64,000 nucleotides of DNA from Lutjanus erythropterus (Eukaryota > Chordata > Actinopteri > Lutjaniformes > Lutjanidae): positions 22,981,461-23,045,460 of the forward strand of contig CM034613.1 in NCBI GenBank assembly GCA_020091685.1, written 5' to 3'. The notes beneath the pieces were generated by a model, which saw nothing but the letters and a program-made list of their open reading frames with translations, was not told the DNA's origin and did no database searches. Position 1 is the stretch's first letter; each line of letters opens with the position of its first letter. Below are positions 46,300-55,200 of the stretch, piece after piece. The translations under genes were made by a program, and so were the position numbers.

Positions 46300-46413
46300 C
46301 TGTGGCTCCCCAGGTGTCAATCTGTCACAAGAAACAGTTGGCATCAGACCTGTAATGAGAGGGAAGGGTTACTCAATCCAGTTCATCGTGTGAATGACAA
46401 GGGCTTAAAGTTC

Positions 46414-46491
46414 TGTCTGATCAGAGGGGATACCAATCAGTCATGAATTCTCAGACTGGGGCGGTAATAAGAAACTCATCACTTCTGCTGA
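46414..46491 (-). ncRNA. snord31: Box C/D snoRNA SNORD31, copy 1
   Basis: In snhg1 intron 10. Box C GTGATGA (46476-46482), guide TATTACCGCCCCAGT before D' CTGA, then CATGACTGATTGGTATCC, and box D CTGA (46421-46424). The guide pairs with 28S 'ACTGGGGCGGTA', selecting the G equivalent to human G4166. Confidence 0.94.
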
Positions 46492-46750
46492 AAGAATTTC
46501 CACTAAATGTGACCGTGAGAACCAGATACTTACCTACCTCAGATAACATGGTTGGGGGATCCTGATGACCTTGTTCTTCGAGTTCAGCACTGATGTCAAA
46601 CTAAAAGACAAAGATTAAAGAAGTTTAGACAGCAAGAACAATCCCACCCAGCAGAAATGCACAGGAACAAAATTTAACTTGAGTAACCAAACATTTCAGT
46701 GGCTTTTCAACAAATTTGAAAAGTCTTAATTTTACCATTACAGGTCAGGT

Positions 46751-46887
46751 TTGTTTCCATTCAGACTGTTGGTACCCCAACGGGTCTTCACCTTATTGCC
46801 AAGGCAACACCAGTGGGTTCACCTTTTCAGGTTCTGGCATTGACACAAGGCGTAAGACGTGTGCGGGTGTCATCATGAAGGAAACAA
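46751..46887 (-). ncRNA. snord22: Box C/D snoRNA SNORD22 (U22)
   Basis: In snhg1 intron 9. About 137 bases, closed by a perfect 8-bp stem TTGTTTCC/GGAAACAA. Box C ATGATGA (46870-46876), box D CTGA (46761-46764), and conserved core AAGGTGAACCCACTGG then GCCTTGGCAATAAGGTG. U22 is unusually long and is required for 18S rRNA maturation in Xenopus rather than being a simple methylation guide. Confidence 0.88.
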
Positions 46888-47157
46888 GGCAACAGCCGTG
46901 CTTTTATTTCAGCCACTTTTAAGTGCTGAATTGCCACCATTTTGGGCTACGAAAACACCAATGTAAATAAGGGTTGCATTTTTCCTGGATAAAAATAAAT
47001 GTCTTCAGGGCTCACTCACCTGGGCAAACACCTGTGTTTGACAGAAGATGGCAGCATCTTCTGAAATGCCTCCAGTCGGTACCTGCAACAAATGACATAC
47101 CATGAGGTCTGAGCACGAAACTGCAACAAGTTTTACACCATTAACTGTTGACCTCTG

Positions 47158-47229
47158 CTATCGTCAGAATTTATTTCTCAACAGCAGTTCAGACGAACGA
47201 GATTCCAGAAATATCTCATCATTTTCAGC
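47158..47229 (-). ncRNA. snord30: Box C/D snoRNA SNORD30 (U30)
   Basis: In snhg1 intron 8. Box C ATGATGA (47216-47222), guide GGAATCTCGTTCGT before D' CTGA, conserved CTGCTGTTGAGA, box D CTGA (47164-47167). Pairs with 18S 'ACGAACGAGA' and selects the A equivalent to human A1383. Confidence 0.93.
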
Positions 47230-47508
47230 AGGTCAGAATAACAGTTCTATACTGTAGCAGTGATTCAGTGACATCTTACCTCCAGTGAGAACCTCTGACA
47301 TGATGGTGAAGTACTCGACCCTGTTGATAAAGACAGTTATTTACTACACATTCAGTTGAAGCATCCAAATTGACTAAAACAGCCAGAATATGACGATCAG
47401 GATTGTTTAGGGTCATTAACTCACTACAGCATTTAAGCTGTGATCATGTACTATGAAATTCAATCAACTCAAGTTAAATAGAACAGATTTCATTGAAAAA
47501 AATATGCA

Positions 47509-47577
47509 GTTGCTCAGATGTTCGTGTCGTTTCACATTGGGTCAAAGTGAGCTAAGTATCATCATCATTGCAAATGC
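47509..47577 (-). ncRNA. snord29: Box C/D snoRNA SNORD29 (U29)
   Basis: In snhg1 intron 7. Box C ATGATGA (part of a longer tgatgatgat), conserved TTAGCTCACTTTGACCCA, then ACGAACATCTGAGCAA carrying box D (47514-47517). The arrangement matches human U29 (28S Am4493 guide) along most of its length. Confidence 0.9.
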
Positions 47578-47748
47578 AATATAAAAACCATTTACTCTTT
47601 GGTGCCACTTAAAAACTTAGTGGGTAAAAGACTCACCATGAGGCTTCAGCAAGCACCTTCTTTGAGGATCTGCCCCACAGCTCTGCAAGAAAAACAGTCA
47701 CTTGAGTAGAGCTCAACAATAATATATGCAGCATATTAAGATTCAAAT

Positions 47749-47836
47749 GTTTGATCAGGGCTTTGGTGACAAACTGCCATGTGACATTAGTCGTCCAGCT
47801 GTTTGATGGGTGCTACCCCATGTCATCCTTTCAAAC
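47749..47836 (-). ncRNA. Candidate box C/D snoRNA, unassigned
   Basis: In snhg1 intron 6. A perfect 6-bp terminal stem GTTTGA/TCAAAC flanks AGGATGA (box C with one departure from RTGATGA, 47823-47829) and CTGA (box D, 47755-47758). Directly before box D is GTCACCAAAGCC, exactly complementary to 'GGCTTTGGTGAC' of vertebrate 18S rRNA as I remember it. By the box D + 5 rule it would target the second U of GGCUU. It matches no snoRNA I know. SNORD28 would be expected in this intron, but the SNORD28-type guide for 18S C1391 is not present. The imperfect box C is the main reason for caution. Confidence 0.55.
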
Positions 47837-48244
47837 ACCTTGCCTTTGTCTTATTGTGAGAATGTTGCACTGAATTTCACTGTCAGGCATAATATCCAAA
47901 ACTACACAGGATGCCAACAGGAGTACAACTTCACAGCTCAGTTTGCTTGTGGAGGCCTTAAAGTATTAATTTTAAAAAAATTTGCCTAAAAATGGATCAA
48001 ATTCCATTAAAGGAATAACTTTGTAAACACTGGATGTCAGCAATGTCTTTTATAAAATGACTCACAGGGGAAAAAGGCACTTCTGATAACTGTTGTGGAA
48101 ATGATACTCGTGCTGGGACTCACATGTTGAGGTTTCCATGCGGCATCCTTCCTCAACACTCCTTGTGAAACTGCATCTGGCAGAGAGAACCACACTATCA
48201 ATCACATGCTTAGGGATTTAACATTTTGCATTAGTATACCTTAG

Positions 48245-48319
48245 GGTGGATCAGATTAAAGGCTGACATCACTTGAAATCAGGCATATGCTTGTCATTCG
48301 TGTTAATCATCACGTTTAC
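48245..48319 (-). ncRNA. snord27: Box C/D snoRNA SNORD27, copy 2
   Basis: In snhg1 intron 5. Box C GTGATGA (48307-48313), guide TGACAAGCATATGC before D' CTGA, a 3' half TTTCAAGTGATGTCA (containing the C' box) close to human U27, and box D CTGA (48251-48254). This copy looks nearer to the mammalian form than copy 1. Confidence 0.92.
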
Positions 48320-48478
48320 GCCCCACTACTGATTAAACTCTTGTAAATCAATCTTTAACTCACCTCAGTGCAGTCAAGTTGCTTTGCAGAGTTCAGTGTG
48401 TGGACTCTGCTACCTACAGAGGAAAAAACCCATAAGCCATACAGTAAACAGTAACAATGGGTTTCATTATCTTTTAAG

Positions 48479-48552
48479 GGCTAATCAGATTTATAAAGTA
48501 GCATCACAAGAATCAGGCATATGCTTGTCTGTTTGAAAAATCATCAATTGTG
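48479..48552 (-). ncRNA. snord27: Box C/D snoRNA SNORD27, copy 1
   Basis: In snhg1 intron 4. Box C TTGATGA (48541-48547), guide AGACAAGCATATGC before D' CTGA, box D CTGA (48485-48488). The guide is complementary to the 5' part of 18S ('GCATATGCTTGTCT'); the fifth base from D' pairs with the A corresponding to human A27. Confidence 0.9.
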
Positions 48553-48724
48553 GCCCTCAAAATCCGACATCCTTTTAGCACCAGTCTCACCTGCCAGAAT
48601 CCTTCATTCTTGTTCATCCAGCCTTGGACATCTGAGGGGGGAAAAAAACACTTAGATTTACACAGGAATCTTAAGTTTCGGATATATTCTTAAGCACAGT
48701 TTTACAGCATTAGGTGGAGCCCAT

Positions 48725-48804
48725 GTGCTACTCAGAATCTGGTAAAGAAGTTTCTTCAAGGCTGATTCAGTAAGAGAGAGTTCAGAGATTCATCACTGCA
48801 GCAC
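48725..48804 (-). ncRNA. snord26: Box C/D snoRNA SNORD26, copy 2
   Basis: In snhg1 intron 3. Box C GTGATGA (48790-48796), guide TGAACTCTCTCTT before D' CTGA, box D CTGA (48732-48735), terminal stem GTGCT/AGCAC. Same 28S target as copy 1, with a consensus box C. Confidence 0.86.
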
Positions 48805-49154
48805 TGAGCCTCTATGCAGGTCTCACTGTGCTAAATTTAAGATTCTTACAACCATTACAAAACAAATTTAAACCCACAGCCATACTGGCAAAAGTTCATT
48901 TTATTGTCATTGAAACATTACAGTAACACATTCTTTGTATTAAGGTCTTATTTGTCAGATTTTAGATTCTACAGACCTGCAGAAACAGTTAAAAGGGTAA
49001 TCTACAGCTGGAAAAGTTTTTTTATAAATACATTAATAGATTTTGTAATTACCTTGTGTAGAGAGTTGGCCACACATCCCACACCTGAAGGGCAGGAAAA
49101 TGCATGTCATTGGTTATAAGGTCAACTTAAGATGTGCTCACTTTTAAGAGCTTC

Positions 49155-49235
49155 ATGCTACTCAGCATTTTGAGAGATTAAGTATCCTCAAGGGTGTTTC
49201 AGTGAGAGAGTTCAATGTGAACATCACTGTAGCAT
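49155..49235 (-). ncRNA. snord26: Box C/D snoRNA SNORD26, copy 1
   Basis: In snhg1 intron 2. Box C reads GTGATGTT (last position not consensus), guide TGAACTCTCTC before D' CTGA, box D CTGA (49162-49165). A perfect ATGCTA/TAGCAT terminal stem closes it. The guide pairs with 28S 'GAGAGAGTTCA' (human target Am389). The weaker box C may make this the less efficient copy. Confidence 0.82.
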
Positions 49236-49478
49236 AAGGCTCCAAGTTATGCTGATACTCTTATTTACAAGTAACAGTAAAAGCAAAAAGCCACGTGGTA
49301 CAAAGAAATTACCTTTGCAACAGGAAGCTTCTGGATCTTTCTTCACCATCTAGGAAAAAACAGCAAATACAGATCATTGCGTTAGCATGGCGCAGCTAGC
49401 CCTGATCGGCTGACACGTGATCTCTCCATGCAGTGTTGAGGATCGCATGAGTCGACAGAAATATAAATTTAAAAAGTG

Positions 49479-49551
49479 TCTCACATCAGAATAATAAATT
49501 GCAATCACAGTCATTCAGGACAGGTCTGTGAAAAGTATCATCACTGAGAGA
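49479..49551 (-). ncRNA. snord25: Box C/D snoRNA SNORD25 (U25)
   Basis: In snhg1 intron 1. Box C GTGATGA (near 49537-49545), guide TTTTCACAGACCTGT next to D' CTGA, and box D CTGA (49486-49489). The guide pairs with 18S 'ACAGGTCTGTG'; the fifth base from D' selects the G methylated by human U25 (Gm1490). Confidence 0.92.
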
Positions 49552-49969
49552 CACTGCGGCTTGCAGCCACATCAGACGAGCAGCGGCCATTTCTTAAGAG
49601 GTCCATACAAAAGCTCATCGTATGTTTTCCCAATAAATACTACATGCAGTGTATAGAAAATACGTTGTAGTTAACTTAAATAAAAATTAATCCGATTACT
49701 TTAATGTTTAATCGTCGGATGGATAAGGATTGTGGCCTGATCTGCTCGGGGCGACACGGAAACCGTGCCCACAAGCTATTAGCTTAAACACCACTTCGCC
49801 TCGTGAACACGTTTAAAGTGTTTAAAATAAACCTCAATTGCAAATATGCCGCATTGTAAAACACTAAATATTTCTACTGTTACATGTAACTTTTAAAAAG
49901 GAATAGTTTTGCAAGTGAACTCGCGCTAACAGACTGCGTGCTCTTACCTTAGCCAGACGACAGGAAGAA

Positions 49970-50010
49970 GTGGAAGAGCAAAGCGGTCCGTCTGCTTTTT
50001 ATGTCCGGCC
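49970..50010 (-). promoter_or_regulatory. snhg1: snhg1 core promoter with TATA-like box and 5'TOP start
   Basis: On the minus strand ACATAAAAAG (49995-50004) lies about 25 bases upstream of a pyrimidine run CTCTTCCAC beginning at 49978. A C followed by pyrimidines is the terminal oligopyrimidine start typical of ribosomal-protein genes and snoRNA host genes. The first exon ends at AAG|GTAAG (49948|49947). Confidence 0.6.
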
Positions 50011-50214
50011 TGAAACGCTCCTCCCACCGGGGAAAATTTAACCGGGAAAACGACTCGGAGCTTTCCACGAGCCAAATTTAGCTTTTTAAAGATGAATTTG
50101 ATAATGAAAGCTGTTTTACATACGCTTAAACTCTCCGTTTGTAGAGCGAGGACTTTAAGTTTACAGCCGAAGAAAACAGATTTGAAGAAAGTGTGCAGGC
50201 AGGGGTTTTTTATT

Positions 50215-50290
50215 ACGTCATTTCCGTTCATGGCCGTCGTCTGTTATGTTTCTCATCCGCAAGATGGCGGCAAAGATATAGTCAGGTTGC
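50215..50290 (+). promoter_or_regulatory. YY1-type motif in a promoter-like region divergent from snhg1
   Basis: CAAGATGGCGGC (50262-50273) is a strong match to the YY1 activator consensus AAGATGGCGGC, which usually lies at or just after transcription starts. It is in plus orientation about 290 bases upstream of the snhg1 start. Only a six-codon frame follows the ATG, so no coding gene is evident. It may serve snhg1 or mark divergent transcription. Confidence 0.5.
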
Positions 50291-50339
50291 TAAACGACAT
50301 TCTTTGCCTGATAAGTCAATGTAACATGTATTGACTATA

Positions 50340-50935
50340 ATAAAATAAAATGCAGTATGCTGCAACAGAAAAAAAAATCAAGCCTTTTCTGATAAAAACA
50401 CTGATTGCTGAATTTTAGTGTATTTTCACACCTGGGATCACAATCCTTGAAGTAGTGACTCTGAGAGTTATGACTCTGTGGTCTTATTTTTCTATACTGT
50501 TGTTATATATAGTAGAATAATGCACATATTTCATATATTTTTTAATTTTCTTGTGGATATTTTACATGTTAGAGTGCATCGACTAAAGTTACAGTTGTTT
50601 GCTGTGGTTTCTCTATGGCTTTTTGCATTTCCTGTAATTCTGAAACCCTATTTTCTCCCAAATATGTGGATATTTGAGAGAATAGCATTACACTTCTTCT
50701 TCTTGTGTTTTTATACATTTTATCATGATGTTTTTGTGTGTTGGTCTTCCTGTAGACACAGTAGGGAAGGTGGACAAAGAATAGTTTATAGGGTCAAAAT
50801 TCATTCAACTTTCTGGACATGGTGTTGTGAATCTCATTAATTCTGATTAATTAATGATATTAATTATATTAGATACTTAAAATCCAGCCAGATGTTTATA
50901 CTGTTTTTATCCAGAAACATGAAAATGCAACCAGT
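50340..50935. other. Short spacer between snhg1 and the next gene's 3' end
   Basis: AT-rich DNA with no exon or RNA gene recognised. Confidence 0.45.
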
Positions 50936-52143
50936 ACAATAAATTAAGTCTTTATTTAAAATGCTTCTTGTCATGACTTCAGAAGCTTTGATTAAGATAC
51001 AAAAAAAGATCTTTATAAAAAATTAAGACATTTTTTAGACAAATCATTATTTACTGTACAACCACAATTTTTTCCCACCTGTTCAGTCTAGTCAGCAAGA
51101 ATTACTGAGTACACTTGAGGTAATATAAAAAAAACCAAATACATAGTGAATAACAGGCAATTAAAGCTGGCCTATTGTAAACATTGCATTTTTCATTTTA
51201 ACAAGGGTCAATCATAGAAAAAAGTAGAAAAATCACTCATATCATGTCTTCTTATCCTCTGTTGTATGTCGATACTAAAGTTATAGTCAGTTGTTAAATA
51301 ATATTTGACTTTTACAATGTTAATAACTAATGTTTAAGGCCACTTAAATCGCTCTTCTCATGATAACATGTATAACAAGAACTCATGTACCTGTGGCCGT
51401 TCCTTCAGGTTAAATAACCTTCACCAGGACACACAGTGAGAGATGAACGTTATCTCATGAGGAAGACAAACACTGATACTCTCTGTGCACACACAGATAA
51501 GTAAACCCCTGTTTAAATGGGTCTCCATAAATATTAACATACAAATGTGCATGTTGATGTGGATCATTAAATACATACAAGATTGTTTATTAACATACAA
51601 GAAATGTGAGTCCACTAATCAGTCATCGATACGCGCCTGAAACTTTCCACTCCTCTTAGTTACACATCAACACTTTTGTAGTTTCATAGTGCTAAACCAG
51701 AGGAAGGAAGGAAAGATTATCTGAGCTCAAAGTGGACCACATGCAAGGAGCTCAGATGTTAAGACGTTCTTATTAAAATCTGAAATTACTAACATAGTAG
51801 AAAGGAGGCCAGAAGCGGCTGAACTCGGTCACATTGAGGCTGAACTCTTCCATTTCAAGCCCGCCCCGTGGACTTCACTGTAAAACCATCAGCTCGGCTC
51901 CCTCAGCTCATAAATACACCTGCAGCCTGTGTGTAAATTAATGTGCACCATGATGAGCAAGGCAGTAAACTTTATGATGAGTAATTAAGACTCAGTAACT
52001 AACATAAATAATTAATGCGAGGCCGTATGCATGACTCAAACACATTACGTGGCTGCAAAAGTCCCCAGCGATGTCACGGTAAATGTCATACAGGCAGGAT
52101 TGTAAATATTAGGAAGGGGCTCGTTTTATTTCTTCATCCAGTT
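50936..52143 (-). terminator. Probable 3'UTR of the C11orf86-like gene
   Basis: Downstream of the stop at 52144, minus-strand AATAAA signals occur at 52124-52129 (only about 15 bases past the stop) and at 50951-50956. The distal one, in the context TTTTAAATAAAGAC, would give a 3'UTR of about 1.2 kb. Which is used cannot be decided from sequence. Confidence 0.4.
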
Positions 52144-52299
52144 CTACTGAAACTCGGCTAACACGGTGCTGCGATGCTGTTTTTTCCTTGTCGAAGGCGA
52201 GGAGGATGGCGGCGAGGACGACTTCACAGGCGCGAGGGTGACGCTGTAGAGGTTGGTGATGAAGGCCTCCCAGCCGCGACGAAAGGCTCGGTCCAAGGC
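52144..52299 (-). CDS. C11orf86-like gene, last coding exon
   Basis: Follows 'ttcccatcag' (acceptor 52302-52300). 51 codons plus TAG (52146-52144). Its start, [20 protein letters not shown], is the only segment of the protein that looks like a conserved fold or binding motif. Confidence 0.75.
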   Translation of the reverse strand, partial: ALDRAFRRGWEAFITNLYSVTLAPVKSSSPPSSSPSTRKKQHRSTVLAEFQ

Positions 52300-55200
52300 C
52301 TGATGGGAAGGAAAGAGGTTAAAGGTTAGAAATCCACATGCATGAGCCTCAATATAGCAATAAGGTTGAGCAAGGAAATATAGATTTAAATATCATTTTA
52401 TCAAAATTCACCCTGAACGTTGGCACCAAATTTCACGGCAATTCATCCAATAGTTGTTGAGATGTTTTTGTGAAACTTAGTTAAACCCAACTATTTAATC
52501 ATATTGGAAACTTTTTTCTCTATATATGTGGAATTGTTTGCTTCCTTGTAGAGGACGCTCACATTTTTGCATGTGCAGCTGCTGACATGGTCGCACTGAC
52601 TCAGTTTACACAAGCGGTTCATTGGAAATATACAAATTCGCCGCCTCAGTGGGAGATGCAAAATTACATCGTTGTTTCCAGGGAATGTCCCAGGAAATTA
52701 AAGAGGGGAGGAAAAAAGTGTAAACCATTTCACTGAAAGACTGGTCAGTTGTATTTAGTATATGAGTGGGGGAATTCTGGAGTTATTTGGTCTGAATTAC
52801 TCATTTAAAAAGACTGATGGCTGTATATAGCCATATATAATTGCATGTGGTTGCATTAATCCGGTGCCTCATAACATTTTCAGCATGTGACCCCTTAAAA
52901 TAAAGCTATCTATACTTAGAAGTGATTTCTCTTGTTCAGATGTTTTTATTTGAAAACCTATCAGGGCCCCAAAGATGTAAAACATCCCAATATATCACAA
53001 GCAAAAAGCAAAAACAAGAACTTTGTATAAACATTGTAAAGCAGAAATATTTTTTTTTCTGCTTTCTTGTCAGCCAGCCCTCAGATTTATCTTGAGACCC
53101 ACTACTTGGGAACCACTGCTCTAAGTCTGTTGCTATAGTAACTAGCACTTCATAGACAGGGTTGCACCGACAAAGATTAACTTAATCTAACATTAATCAG
53201 AGTTTAGCAAAACTACTTTTAAAATAAGTACATCTAGATTCAAGAGTAAGAGCTCTGCTACACATCTCAGAACTAGTCTAGTGTTTGCTAGCGAGCTAAA
53301 ACTTTAAGCAAATATTACATTGTTTGCTTGCTAGCTACAAAGTTAGGTGACCTACTTATGATGGCTGGACAGAAAAACTTGAATTTCTCTTGAGCCATTG
53401 TGAGTAGGCTAACTAACTTTTAGCTAGCTAGCTAAAAAGTTAACAAAACATTAAATTTGTTTACTAGCAAGCAACATTAGTTAACCTGCTCATGATGGCT
53501 GAACAGAAAAACTTGTGAATAACTTTTAGTTCGCTGGCTAAAAAGTTAACAAAACATTACACTGTTTGCTAGCAAGCTAAATAGTTACCCTAGTTAGCCC
53601 AGTCATGATGACTCAGCAGAGAAGCCCTAATTTCTCCTCTGAGAAAAAACTTTTTGGCTGAATTAATGGACAGTCAAATAAAATTAAAGATTAAACTAAG
53701 GGCAACAGTATGGAAAAAAAGAGACCTGGCAGCAACTGGCAGACTTTCTTTGAGAAACGTAATTTTTTAAAAATATATACATATGTTTTGACTCAAATTT
53801 AAAATATGATCCAGTAGCTTTAAAATTACACTTGGGAGTGTTTAAGTTTGGGTGGAACAGAATTAAATCTAATGTAAGTTTAGAGTAAAACCTCAAGTAC
53901 GGTTTAAAGTGAATCTTGCTTAATTTTAAGCTAGTTTAAAAGTTTGGTGCAACAAAATTCAAACTTAGGCCATGAGTTACCAGGTATGAAAATGATTCCC
54001 TGTTGGTGCAGATTGAGAAGCAACTGGATGGTCATTTAAATGTAACAAGTACTCAATGGACTCTCAACTTTACTCATAAAATTAATATTTGTAGACACAA
54101 GCTGGTGAGATTGTCCTCTGTCTAACAGGAGGTCACGGCTCTGAGGCCTGAGGGTGGAGCTGATTGGCTAAGAGCAGTGGAATGTTTTTATGGTGTGGGT
54201 TTTAGTAGGCGGGCCGACGCTGCCATACTTCGTTCCACTGATCAAAGGACATGATATAGAAGGCACAGGAATGTCACCTCTGGCTGTGCGTGTGTGTCTC
54301 AATGGAAGCAGAAAATCTAAAGGAACATGTGAATCAGGTGAAGGAACACGCAGTACAGTTTACGCTCCGGCTAAAACCTCCGCTCCGGCTTAGTTTATTC
54401 ATGTTGTTAATAAATGTGACGTAAAGGAAAAAAATCCTATCAGAGGAGGCGAGTTAATGGACCGGTGACATGTACCAGTGGTTGCTGTACCTTGACCCCG
54501 GCGCAGTCTGTTATTGAGGTGATAGTTTCCATGGCGATTAATAGCTCAGTGTTCAGCGTGCGGCGGATGTTGAGGAGAACTTTGTTCCACAAACTCTGAG
54601 CACTCAGTTATGTAACCCCGAGGGGCTTAAAGTTTAACCAGGCGGGGTGAATATGGAATTTATGTAAATGTGAGATACAGAAACCACAAGATCAAAAACA
54701 CATGTTCTTTTTTCTGGTCTATGGTGTTATATATCCATCAAGATTTTCTGGCAGATGCTATTTGCATGCACATTGGAATAGCCGATGTGGCTATTTGCAC
54801 CCGGGGTGGAATAGCTAATGTGGTTATTAACATCTGGCTGTATATAGCCTATCATGGCCCAGGTCAGCTATGGACACCCAGGTGTCCATGCTATTTGCAC
54901 CTGTGATGTATATTGCCAGTGTGGCTATTTACACCACCACACAAACCATGCTCTTTCCCGAAATCTAACCAAGTAGTTTAGTTGCCTAAACTTAGCCAAG
55001 TAGCTTTGTTGCCTAAAGGTAACCAAGTAGATTCGTTGGCTACTACTACTACCAGACTACACCCACCTACCTAGCTCACTAGCGCTAATGTTACAAATCA
55101 GCTGAGGAGGAGACCGTTTGTTTACATCCTGTCACAAGCATGAGCCTCTGATCCATGAGTAGATGCACACTTCCCTCTATACAGTGATATAGTTGGCGGG

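Larger units (their letters stand above)
44935..49978 (-). ncRNA. snhg1: snhg1 (U22 snoRNA host gene), spliced non-coding RNA
   Basis: This is the host transcript of a box C/D snoRNA set diagnostic of SNHG1/UHG (SNORD25-27, 29-31 and 22). From splice signals I place exons at about 49948-49978, 49313-49349, 49053-49084, 48591-48631, 48364-48413, 48124-48170, 47637-47682, 47280-47320, 47020-47082, 46538-46589, 46300-46349, 45635-45692, 45365-45419 and a last exon 45145 to about 44935. All have GT donors and AG acceptors, are mostly 30-60 bases long, and share no continuous reading frame. Nearly every intron holds exactly one snoRNA. The last exon ends at a minus-strand AATAAA (44956-44961). The exception is intron 11 (45693-46299), where no snoRNA is recognised. 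In this gene the introns are the product; the spliced exons evolve fast and are probably degraded quickly. Exact start and end are inferred. Confidence 0.9.
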
